A stretch of 64,000 nt of DNA from Mya arenaria (lineage: Eukaryota; Mollusca; Bivalvia; Myida; Myidae). Both the position numbers and the translations under genes were made by a program. The stretch covers positions 60,316,738 through 60,380,737 of the forward strand of contig NC_069135.1 of the NCBI RefSeq assembly GCF_026914265.1, written 5' to 3'. The notes under the pieces were generated by a model that was not told the DNA's origin, made no database searches, and worked only from the letters and a program-made list of their open reading frames with translations. Positions 1 to 11,300 of this stretch are shown here, in pieces. How positions within the stretch are numbered: position 1 is the first letter of the stretch; every line of letters begins with the position of its first letter.

Positions 1-541
1 AGTAAACAGTAAGTACCAAATTTCATATGATTATGTTTGCAAGTTTAACAGTGGTTATGACCTTTTTTCAAAAAACAGCAAGAAACAAGAGCTACCGCAG
101 TATGTGACGAATGCCCCCCAAATGTGACATTGACCTTTGAACAATGTCAGTACATGCACCAAAGAGCCCTGCACCAAACACTTGTCAGTTGTTGTTGTTG
201 ATTTTTAAAAAGGTGGTTTAACAAGTATTACAGTTTGTTACTTGTATAAATATGCATACATATATATTGGCAATAAGTGTACCAAGTTTCATATGAAAAT
301 CTTGAGCATGCTTAGATATATGGCCAAAGGTAATTTTTTTCTTTCTTTTTTAAAAAGGGACATAATTCACTGATAATTTAAGTCAGAGTTATGGGACTTG
401 CTATACATATAACTCTTTCTGAGTTATGATCAGCGTTCGTGTTTTCACACAAAGGCGACAGTGGCAACACCAAAGCTATCACAATACCTTAACTGATTTT
501 TTTCAAAAAGCAGACATGGTAAAAATTGACACTGAACTCAC

Positions 542-749
542 CTGTATGGCTTTTCCCCTGTGTGAATTCTCTCATGTATCTTTAGACTCTTTTTCTCCTT
601 AAAAGCCTTCCCGCACGTTGGGCACGTCCACGGTTTCTCATCTGTGTGAGCACATGCAACGTGGGCCTGCATGTTTCCCTTGGTTGTGAAAGCCTTCCCA
701 CAAATATCACACGTAAATGGCCGCTGTCCGGAATGACGTCGCATGTGTA
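542..749 (-). pseudogene. Duplicated C2H2 zinc-finger exon (left copy)
   Basis: The exon is 208 bp, like its counterpart at 8321-8528, with the same acceptor (AAAG at 750-751) and donor (GTGAG at 537-541). It encodes the second half of one finger, two complete fingers (CDIC and CPTC types) and a TGEKPY linker. The encoded protein matches the right copy and has no stop, so the exon itself is not damaged. It lies downstream of the stop codon of the main zinc-finger gene, so it must belong to another transcription unit running off the left edge, or be a non-functional fragment. The pseudogene call is an inference from the missing 5' exons. Confidence 0.6.
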
Positions 750-899
750 CTTTAATAATGATAGCAATTATAGTGAAAAGAACAAAATAAGAAATCATTT
801 ACTGTATACAAATATGTGATTCTAAACTAAGTATCAAATTTGGTCATTATCCAAACTTCATTCATCAATTTGGTCAAAAATGTTGAATAAAGTATCTAT

Positions 900-1625
900 A
901 AGGCTATGAATAGAGGACTAAAAAGGTTTATCTATGAGGCTATGAATAGAGAAGCAAAAAGGTGTATCTATGAGGCTATGAATAGAGAAGCAAAAAGGTG
1001 TATCTATGAGGCTATGAATAGAGAAGTAAATAGGTGTATCTATGAGGCTATGAATAGAGGAGTAAAAAGGCGTATCTATGAGACTGTGAATAGAGAAGTA
1101 CAAAAGCGTATCTATGAGACTATGAATAGAGAAGTAAAAAGGTCACAGTATCTATGAGACTGTGAATAGAGGAGTAAAAGGTGTATCTATGAGACTGTGA
1201 ATAGAGGAGTAAAAGGTGTATCTATGAGACTGTGAATAGAGAAGTAAAAGGTGTCTCTATGAGACTATGAATAGAGAAGTAAAAAGGTGTATCTATGAGA
1301 CTGTGAATAGAGGAGTAAAAGGCGTATCTATGAGGCTACGAATAGAGGAGTAAAAAGGCGTATCTATGAGACTATGAATAGAGGAGTAAAAGGCGTATCT
1401 ATGAGACTGTGAATAGAGAAGTTCAAAAGCGTATCTATGAGACTATGAATAGAGGAGTGAAAAGGCGTATCTATGAGGTTATGAATAGAGAAGTAAAAGG
1501 CGTATCTATGAGGCTATGAATTTCAATAGAGGAGTAAAAGGCGTATCTATGAGACTGTGAATAGAGGAGTAAAAATGTGTTTCTATGAGACTGAGAATAG
1601 TGGAGTAAAAAGGTGTATCTTTAAA
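900..1625 (+). repeat. Minisatellite, about 33 bp unit (left copy)
   Basis: About 22 imperfect units built on GTATCTATGAGACTGTGAAT plus AGAGGAGTAAAAGGC. The unit varies by single bases and by one or two A residues in the A-run. It lies in the intron between the duplicated zinc-finger exons. Open frames across it are a by-product of the repeat. Confidence 0.9.
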
Positions 1626-1667
1626 GGTAAGGGTTCAAATTTGAAACAGCCCTCAAACACTACTCAC

Positions 1668-1790
1668 CAAGTAAAGCATGGTATGTCTTGACCTCTGCCT
1701 TACATGTTTCACATCGATACACATTCTGTCCCTGATCATTGACCACAGGGGGCGGAATTGTTCCCTTTGTAGGTCTGCCAAGTCGGAAAA
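1668..1790 (-). pseudogene. Partial AT-hook/zinc-finger exon (left copy)
   Basis: This matches the 3' part of the exon at 12632-12917, including the donor GTGAGT and the first half of the finger starting CETC. A 3 bp insertion adds one in-frame codon just after the GRP core. Beyond about 1775 the sequence no longer resembles the right copy, so the upstream half of the exon is missing. A T-rich run ending in GGCAG (minus strand) could act as a substitute acceptor. Probably a truncated duplicate. Confidence 0.6.
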
Positions 1791-2833
1791 AACGTGATTC
1801 AACAAAAACATATATCGAAATAAAAATATTAAAACAAAATTGTGCAAAGAAGAATAATTCTTATTCCAACGATTCAAAATCACTGAGTATTTTCATAATG
1901 CCATCTGTATTTTTGCAGAATTAAGATAGACAGGTACTCGGGTGCCCACGTTTCAGGAATATTTTGGAGCGTCATTGTTTTTCTTTAGAGGACTTTGTTA
2001 TACTATTACATGCTGCATTTATTCTGCGGCATAAAATGTATATACCGGTGCCCGCAGGTATTTGACGATCGGGTTAAGGGGTCCATGCCCTGCTAACGAA
2101 AATGGTTTTAAAATGAATCTACATTTACTATTAAATAGCTGTTAGCGTTATGAAATTGCATGTTCATAACATTTTGTATAAGTTAAACAAGAGGTGTTAC
2201 AGGAACGTGAAATATTTCCTGAAAGGCCTCATTGGACAGATAGTCGTTAGTATTTGGGCCGTTATGGAAAGATAGCCTTGCGTATGTAACATATTTTCAT
2301 GACGATCTACCCAAACATTCTTTGTACTTGTACTTGTATATGAAACATTTTAATAGATTGAACATGGAAATGAAAAGTCAAGTTTGAGGTTTCTAGGCCT
2401 ATGTGTTCTTCAGTTATTAATCGAAAACGGATTTTCCGCTCGAGGTCACCATGATCTTGACTTCTGATCAACTGACCTAAATATCGATAGGGTTCATCTT
2501 CTGCTGTCTACCAAGTTTGAGGTCTCTGGACCTAAGCGCCCTTCAGTTATTAATCAGAAATTCAGGTGGCTAGCGGAGAGACGTACTGATGGTTTAACTA
2601 TAAAAAACCTTCGTGGGAAAGAGAGAGCCGCAGAGCGAACACCAACGCTAGTCTAGGGTCATTGTCAAATACCCCCAATACATAATTGCGCTATACTTCG
2701 TGGTGTACCATGTGCGATTTGGCTAAGAAAATCTCGTTTTTATGAATAACTAATAAATCAGTTTGATTGGTTTCCCAGAGTACCAATGGAAATATGCACC
2801 GACACTCATACTAATGTTTACCCGTGTAAAAAG
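1791..2833. other. Intergenic stretch with a degraded repeat
   Basis: No coding signal is seen. From about 2160 to 2640 the text has paired phrases such as CAAGTTTGAGGTCTCTGGAC and TTCAGTTATTAATC repeated twice about 130 bp apart. This resembles the AGGTCA-type modular repeats elsewhere in the window. Confidence 0.4.
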
Positions 2834-3804
2834 GGGTCACGGACACTACGGACCATGGACATTACGGACCAGACATTACGGACCAGATTTAGGGACACTA
2901 CGGACCAGATTTAAGTACATTACGGACAATCTTCAGAAACGTACGGACCATCATTTATAATGTTTTTAAACATTTTTTTTTTAATTTATTCACTCATTGG
3001 TCTTAAATTTGTTAATAAATACTATGAAAATTATCTTTAATGTAACTGAAAAATCCAGGAAATTCCAATGTTAAACATCAATGTATTTTTAATAAAATAT
3101 TATAATAATTTGAATAATAATGAACGAAATATGTGTTTATCCTATAATTGTAAATGTGAATATTAATGTTTTCATATGTGATCGATTGCTTTCTGAAATA
3201 AACTTTGAATCGTCATATTTGTTTGTTTTCCGTTTCAACTGTTTTAATTGAAAGGTTCAGTCAAGGCGGGGAATCCACGTGACCAAATGGTTGGTTTCAG
3301 TGCAAGATGGCGTCACCAAAACGCTCGACTCGAGCCGAAATATATGCTCGATTTATTTTGGTAAATAAACTGTTTTGGAAAATACTTCTGCTCGATTTAT
3401 TTTGGGAAATAAACTGTTTTGGAAAATATTTCTTCTGTTGCTTTTAACTGATTTAACTGCCGATCGTTCAAATTTCGTTCATTTTTGTTCACATAATTGT
3501 TATAAATGCATAGTTCTTTAACACCTTTTGGAATTTCACAAGATTTTATATTGAGATCTATTCGAACTTCACGGGATTTTTCAGTTTTATGGAAGATATA
3601 ACGTCATACTGAGCACTCATATTCAAGTATTTATTAACAAATTATAAACTAATGAGTGATTAATTTAAAAAAAATATGTTTAAATCATGGTCCGTAAGAT
3701 TCCGAAGATGGTCCGTAATGTCCCTAAATCTGGTCCGTAGTGTCCCTAAATCTGGTCCGTAATGTCTGGTCCGTAATGTCCATGGTCCGTAGTGTCCGTA
3801 ATTC
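2834..3804. mobile_element. hAT-like non-autonomous foldback element
   Basis: The element is 971 bp and flanked by a perfect 8 bp direct repeat GTAAAAAG (2826-2833 and 3805-3812), as left by hAT transposases. The ends are inverted repeats of roughly 180-200 bp carrying several copies of ATTACGGACCAGA. The two outer ends differ in the first few bases. The centre contains a tandem pair built on TGCTCGATTTATTTTGG (about 3344-3430). No transposase frame is present. Confidence 0.75.
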
Positions 3805-3812
3805 GTAAAAAG

Positions 3813-4769
3813 TACTCTTGCGAAAGCTGGAATTGAACGTAAGCCTTGTCACTATAAATGTTAAAACAGCGACTTAGACCACTCGCCTGTGGAGAAAACT
3901 AATAATAAAGGGTTATTGAAGAGTATTTAGTTGTAAAATGCAATTTCTTTGAAAGAGGGGTTGTCTCTCCTGCCACTTGCATATTCATTAAAACGAGATT
4001 CTGTCAGTCCCTTTTCCCACGGTATGTATGGAGTGTAACAAAAGATAGTACAATGATTTCCGACAATGGTCTAGGTGTATAAGTCAACCACTATTAAAGC
4101 AGAGTTATAATAAATAAGTCTTCGACAACATGAGTACCATGTCTTATTTCAATATCTTCAATGTTTATTGAGTTAAGGCAAAGATTTACATTTCGCACAA
4201 TGCCGATGACACCATCATCATTTATGGTTGATACTGACGCATATGATCTGTAGAAGGTGTCTGCACATTGTGTAGGCAACAACCATCTATGCCCTATGCG
4301 ACGACGGTTTTCTGTAACAATCTTAAACTTGCTACAGCTACGAATCTTTTTAGACATCATACTCCCAATTACTAGTTACACGATTTATTTAGGTCTACTC
4401 CCACTATTGGCAGTATTGCACATTTTTAGAAAAATAACAAAAACTATATTCGCAGTCAATTTCATTCCGATCTGTGAATTCAGGTTTTAATAAGATTTTC
4501 AAGCTTAATTGCATTGAAGGATTAAACCCTTTGTATTTAAGATATTTTGAGAAATTCACCCTTTGCAAGTTATGAATTAAGTATCCAGTCTGTGTTTGAG
4601 ATCTGTGCAATATCTTGTTTCAAACTAACAACTAAGACCTATTCTAGGATTAAACAAATTTTAGGGTCAAATATGTCTGTTCTTAAGATCTGTGAAGTAT
4701 CTTCGTCTAAATAACCAACAATTTTATACTAGCTTGCCAATATATAATATTTATGACAAGTTTTATAAT
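3813..4769. other. Intergenic, no gene recognised
   Basis: Mixed AT-rich sequence. A minus-strand open frame at 4094-4360 (88 codons) has no recognisable motif. A TTTATT at 4769-4774 (AATAAA on the minus strand) lies about 100 bp past the stop of the zinc-finger gene and could be its poly(A) signal. Confidence 0.4.
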
Positions 4770-4869
4770 TTATTAGGGTCTGTGTTATTGCTCTGTGCAG
4801 TTTTCAAAATATATGGACAAACTGTATTGACCAAATAAATGTACAAATTTGCACCAGAATTGTTTAGTT

Positions 4870-5360
4870 TTAAATAAGTGTCTGATCAGTGTTAGAGATT
4901 TGTGCAGTTTCTGGGTCCACACAAAGCACATGAACAAACTGTGTACCGCCTTCCCCCAGCGTGTCCGCACTCATGGCAGCTGATACCAGAACTGAGTGGA
5001 GGGCATCATAACCCCCGCCTCCTATCCCCACCCCCTCCTCAACAAGCAAGACCTGATCACCACCCCCAGAGGTGAGCAGCCCCTCTCCCGAGGTGAGGTA
5101 CACTGTATCCCCACCCTCAACCGGGACCGGGGTCCCTCCCAGTGCCCCCGAGTCATTTTCGTGCAACTGTCTATGCTCTGCCCATTCTGATTGGTCCTCG
5201 AACACAAAGTTACAGTTTTCGCACACTAGGGGTTGGGCTACGGTTGTGTGAACAGTTAACAAGTGGTTATGAAGATCATCAGGCTGTGTAAATGTATCTC
5301 CGCACAGGTCACAAGAGTATTCGGCCTTGATGTGCATTGCTTCATGTCTCTGGAGGGAAG
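4870..5360 (-). CDS. Zinc-finger gene, terminal exon
   Basis: The acceptor TTCAG lies just above 5360 and the TAG/TAA-type stop ends at 4870. It completes finger 6 and encodes fingers 7 (CDLC...H) and 8 (CENC...H). A tail of about 90 residues follows, rich in Gly, Val and acidic residues, with no other domain recognised. Confidence 0.88.
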
Positions 5361-8300
5361 CTGAAGGATATAAAAAAGTTCAAATAGTTATGGATGAATA
5401 CCCACAATATATTTAAATGAACAGTTGCTATCTTTCTTTTTTCTGTTAAAAAATAAGTATACTTTTTTTAGAAAATTATTGAGAAATAGACATTCTAAGT
5501 AACTTATCAACTCCATAATGCATAAATCAAATCTGGCTCAGAAAGTCCAAACATTTTGTCAGAATGAAATTAAAACTTTTAAGGATTGGAGTCTTTGTTC
5601 TTTGAATAATGTACACTAACAAGACCACAGAGGCCATTGTGATGACCATTTGAGATATTAAAACTATATCAATATATATATATATAACTATTAATATTTT
5701 TTTACTACACTGGGTTGGGTCATTCGAGCACTTTTGTGATATGGTAATAATCAAGCGTTATCTACACATAAAATTAAACTGTTTTAACCCAACAATATAT
5801 GCCCCCAGAACGCAGAAGCATTTCTAAATTCCTTGTATCAATTGTCTTAAACAGTCAGAGTTGTCCAACCTTGGTTTATGTTTAATATATGGGGTATTTA
5901 CGATATTAAGTGTGTGAAATCATCAGGAGTGTTAAACTAAGATACTGACATCTGGAATCCTTTAACAAATGTTGATATATGTTCAAATATTGTTTTTGTA
6001 CTTTTGTACGATTTCTAAAACCGTTGCTGACACAATTTAGCAAAAGGCTGTTGCATGAATGTTCTTACCTCTGTTATAAAAGGTGTTGTCACAAGATCGA
6101 CATTGAAGTAGTTTTTGAGTGAGATGTCGCTTTTTGTGTTCATTGAGATTAGTTCGAGCTGTAAAGACAAATAAACACTTTACAGAGATTTATCAATGAA
6201 ATAAAAATGATATTCCACTGTTTCATTTTGGTATATTTCACTGTTTTCAAACTTATGCACCAGTCAATTGAAACCACGCCCCCGCCCCCACCCCACCCCC
6301 AGGTCCGGGGAATAGCGGGTGCGAAATGCTGGTGAAACCCCGGCCATATGCCCCCGCACTCCAGGGACTTAAGGTAAGGCCCATTCCCCACTATATCTGG
6401 CGCGAAGACAAAACCACCGCATTCACCCGGCACTGCGGGGCTACCTGGAATGAAAAAAAACACGGCCCATTTCCCCGGCTATCCCCGGTAAACCCCCGGA
6501 CCTGGGGGTGGGGGGGGGGGGGGGGCATGGTTACAATTGAATGGTGCATTAAGCCCACTCTCAATACCAAATCAAACATCAGTGCGGGCAGGGCTACATG
6601 TAGGACACAAATTCAACGACGTCATTTCCAAAATGATGTTACATTTTCACACAATTTGGTGTGCTTTTCTAAAAATACACACACATTAAACTGTCATTTA
6701 ATATCCTTAAAAAATTGTTCGCTTCAGTGTAAGATAGCAATATATTTCACCTCATGAAAGCTATCAGTAAATATTTCATTTGTGCCTGCACCACTCGTGA
6801 AATATAGCATTTGATGAACACAGGGAAATATATTGCGATCTTACACTGAAACAAACAATAAAATTACTCTTTTTATTATGCCTTTTAGTAAAATATCATG
6901 TTATTTTCACTACTGTTATTTTCACTGCAATGAAAATATCAATTTGATATCTTTACTGATCTTATAGATTTTGGTTTCCATATTTTTTGATATAAGAAAA
7001 GAAGCATTTACTTTGATAAATTCTGAAATGACATCACAACTGGTGACGCTTCATGCAACTGGACGCATTACAACATTGAATAAATTACCTATTATTGAAA
7101 CATCTTAAGTCCCTTATAACAGAATTACCCTTAGCTCACTATTTTTATTTTGGTGTTAGATATTTATTCTGTAGAATATTTGGATTTTAAATGGAAATAA
7201 TATTTATGATAATCACGATTTATTATTTTTTATTTAGTAAGATAAAAATTAAGTAAGACATTTGGCTTCATGAAATGAGCTACTTAAGTTTGTTATGCTA
7301 ATGAACTTTCAAGAAATCGGGCCTGGTTACTTACACCTGAATTCCTGGCCACATAGGTCACAGAGGTGGGGCTTGAGGCCGGCGTGGATCAGCATGTGTT
7401 CCTTTAGAGCCCCCAGCTGGGTGAAAGCCTGGTGACACTCGGAGCAGCTGAAAAACAATAAATACATAATAACAACAAGGCTGAACCACAGGAATAAGCA
7501 GGAAACAGAAAGATACCAACTGTTTTTCTCAGTTAAACAAGGCGCATAACTGATTACATACTTTTGCCAGAGTTATATTACCTACATGCTATAGGGTAGT
7601 ATAATATATGTATATAGGAACACTGCTGTTGTAAACAGTAAGTACCAAATTTCATATGAATATGTTTGCAAGTTTAACAGTGGTTATGACCTTTTTTCAA
7701 AAACAGCAAGAAACAAGAGCTGCGGCAGTATGTAACGAATGCCCCCAAAATGTGACATTGACCTTTGAACAATGTCAGTACATGTACATAAAAAAGGGAA
7801 GAAAAAAACAATGAAATGTCCTTTATGTCTAACCAACATGGCTGGTAAAATTGCTACACAATATGGCATAAAAACAATCACATTTGTCTGGATTATATCA
7901 ATTCAAACAGTTATACAATGTAGCAAGCTTAAACAAGAGCCCTGCACCAAACACTTGTCAGTTGTTGTTGTTGTTGTTGTTTCTTAAAAAGGTGGTATAA
8001 CAAGTATTACAGTTTGTTACTTGTATAAATATGCATACATATATATTGGCAATAAGTGTACCAAGTTTCATGTGAAAATCTTGAGCATGCTTAGATATAT
8101 GGCCAAAGGTAAATTTTTTCTTTCTTTTTTAAAAAGGGACATAATTCACTGATAATTTAAGTCAGAGTTATGGGACTTGCTATACATATAACTCTTTCTG
8201 AGTTATGATCAGCGTTCGTGTTTTCACACAAAGGCGACAGTGGCAACACCAAAGCTATCACAATACCTTAACTGATTTTCTTCAAAAAGCAGACATGGTA

Positions 8301-11300
8301 AAAATTGACACTGAACTCACCTGTATGGCTTTTCCCCAGTGTGAATTCTCTCATGTATCTTTAGACTCTTTTTCTCCTTAAAAGCCTTCCCGCACGTTGG
8401 GCACGTCCACGGTTTCTCATCTGTGTGAGCACATGCAACGTGGGCCTGCATGTTTCCCTTGGTTGTGAATGCTTTCCCACAAATATCACACGTAAATGGC
8501 CGCTGTCCGGAATGACGTCGCATGTGTACTTTAATAATGATAGCAATTATAGTGAAAAGAACAAAATAAGAAATCATTTACTGTATACAAATATGTGATT
8601 CTAAACTAAGTATCAAATTTGGTCATTATCCAAACTTCATTCATCAATTTGGTCAAAAATGTTGAATAAAGTATCTATAAGGCTATGAATAGAGGACTAA
8701 AAAGGTGTATCTATGAGGCTATGAATAGAGAAGCAAAAAGGTGTATCTATGAGGCTATGAATAGAGGACTAAAAAGGTGTATCTATGAGGCTATGAATAG
8801 AGAAGCAAAAAGGTGTATCTATGAGACTGTGAATAGAGAAGTAAAAAGGTGTATCTATTGAGGCTATGGATAGAGGAGTGAAAAGGCGTATCTATGAGAC
8901 TATGAATAGAGAAGTAAAAAGGTGTATCTATTGAGGCTATGAATAGAGAAGCAAAAAGGTGTATCTATGAGACTATGAATAGAAAAGCAAAAAGGCGTAT
9001 CTATGAGATTATGAATAGAGAAGCAAAAAGGTGTATCTATGAGACTATGAATAGAGAAGTAAAAAGGTGTATCTATTGAGGCTATGAATAGAGGAGTAAA
9101 AAGGCGTATCTATGAGACTGTGAATAGAGAAGTACAAAAGCGTATCTATGAGACTATGAATAGAGGAGTAAAAAGGCGTATCTATGAGGTTATGAATAGA
9201 GAAGTAAAAGGCGTAACTATGAGGCTATGAATTTCAATAGAGGAGTAAAAGGCGTATCTATGAGACTGTGAATAGAGGAGTAAAAAGTGTATCTATGAGA
9301 CTATGAATAGAGAAGTAAAAAGGTCACAGTATCTATGAGACTGTGAATAGAGGAGTAAAAGGCGTATCTATGAGACTGTGAATAGAGGAGTAAAAGGTGT
9401 ATCTATGAGACTGTGAATAGAGGAGTAAAAGGTGCATCTATGAGACAGTGAATAGAGGAGTAAAAGGTGTATCTATGAGACTGTGAATAGAGGAGTAAAA
9501 GGCGTATCTATGAGACTGTGAATAGAGGAGTTAAAGGCGTATCTATGAGACTATGAATAGAGAAGTACAAGAGGGCCATGATGGCCCTGTATCGCTCACC
9601 TGTAGCTTTGCTAAATAAAGTGAACATTCTGACCTATTATCATAAAGATCCAATGAAAAGTATGGCCCCTAGAGGCCACTCTTTTATTTGTCCCACTGAC
9701 CTAGTTTTTTACCCCACATGACCCTATCAGTAGGCAATGCTTCAAACCAAATATTTAAGACCTAGTCCTTGTGGCTTCAGACAAGAAAATTTTAAAGTTT
9801 TTTCCTATATAAGCCTATGTAAAACTTGTGACACCCAGGGTGAGGCCTCTTTTCACCACAGGTGCACAAATTGAACAATCTTGGTAGCGGGCCACTAGGT
9901 TATGCCACATATAAAATGCCAATGTCTTGTTGGTTTAGACAAGAAGTTTTTTGTTCTATATAAGCCTATGCAAAACTTGTGACTCCCCCCAGGATAAGGC
10001 CTCTTCTCCCCAGGGGCATAAATTGAACAATCTTGGTAGAGGACCACTTGGTTATGATACATACCAAATATTGAATGCGTAGGCCTTGCATTTTCAGACA
10101 AGAAGATTTTTAAACACTTTCCTTATATAAGCCTATGTAAAACTTGTGACCCCCTAGGTGGGGCCTCTTATCACTTCAGGGGCATAATTTGAATAATCTC
10201 GGTAGAGAACCACAAGGTAAAGCTACATACCATATATCAAATGCCTAGGCCTTGTGGTTTTAGACAAGATTTTAAGTTTTCACTAAATAAGCCTATGTAA
10301 AACTTGCGACCCCCGGGCAGGGCCTCTTATCACTCCAGAGGCATAATTAGAACAATCTTGGTAGATGTCCATAAAGTAATTATACATGCCAAATATCAAA
10401 GCCCTAGGACTTCTAGTTTTGGAGAAGATTTGTTAAGTTTTCCATATCTAAGTCTATGTAAACCACGTGACCCGGGGCGGGGTCATTTTTGACCCCAGGG
10501 GCATAATTTGAACAATCTTGGTAGAGGTCCATTAGGTGATGCTACATATCAAATATCAAAGCTCTAGGCCTTGTGGTTTTGGAGGAGAATTTTTTTTAAG
10601 TTTTTCTTATCGGTTACCATGGCAACCAGAGTTTCGCATGGAATCCATGTCTTTGAACAACTTTGGTAGAGCTTCATGCAAGGAACATCCCTGACCAAGT
10701 TGCATTGAGATTAGGCTAAAATTGTGACCTCTATTGTGTTCACAAGGTTTTTGTACTAATTGACCTAGTGACCTAGTTATTGACCGTGAATGACCCAATA
10801 TCAAACTTGACCTACATTTTACAGCGATGATCATTCTGACCAATTTGCATTGAGATTAGGCTAAAATTGTGACCTCTATTGTGTTCACAAGGTTTTTCTA
10901 CTAATTGACCTAGTGACCTAGTTATTGACCGCGGATGACCCAATATCGAACTTGACCTAGATTTTATAGAGATGATCATTCTGACCAAGTTGCATTGAGA
11001 TTAGGCTAAAATTGTGACCTCTAATGTGTTCACAAGGTATTTCTACTAATTGACCTACTGACCTAGTTTTTGACCCCAGATGACCCAATATCGAACTTGA
11101 CCTAGATTTCATAGAGATGATCAGTCTGACCAAGTTTCATAAAGATTAGGTCAAAATTGTGACCTCTGTTGTGTTCACAAGGTTTTTCTAATAATTGACC
11201 TAGTGACCTAGTTATTGACTGCGGATGACCCAATATCGAACTTGACCTAGATTTTATAGAGATGATTATTCTGACCAACTTGCATTGAGATTAGGCTAAA

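Larger units (their letters stand above)
1..1790. repeat. Left copy of a duplicated zinc-finger gene segment
   Basis: Seen: this stretch matches 7631-12760 almost base for base at both ends. It holds the same zinc-finger exon, the same 33 bp minisatellite and the same AT-hook/zinc-finger exon. It lacks the 2.3 kb element that interrupts the right copy. Similarity stops near 1775-1790; on the left it runs off the window. Inference: a direct tandem duplication, or an unresolved haplotype placed twice by an assembler. Confidence 0.85.

Noticed and set aside
906..1157. An 83-codon repetitive open frame
   Set aside because: It is the 33 bp minisatellite read through; the right-hand copy has stops at equivalent places.
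900..1625. CRISPR-like array of regular short repeats
   Set aside because: There are no unique spacers between the units and the context is eukaryotic introns.
5022..5207. Open frames opposite or overlapping the Gly-rich tail of the zinc-finger protein
   Set aside because: They are shadows of the GC-rich terminal exon.
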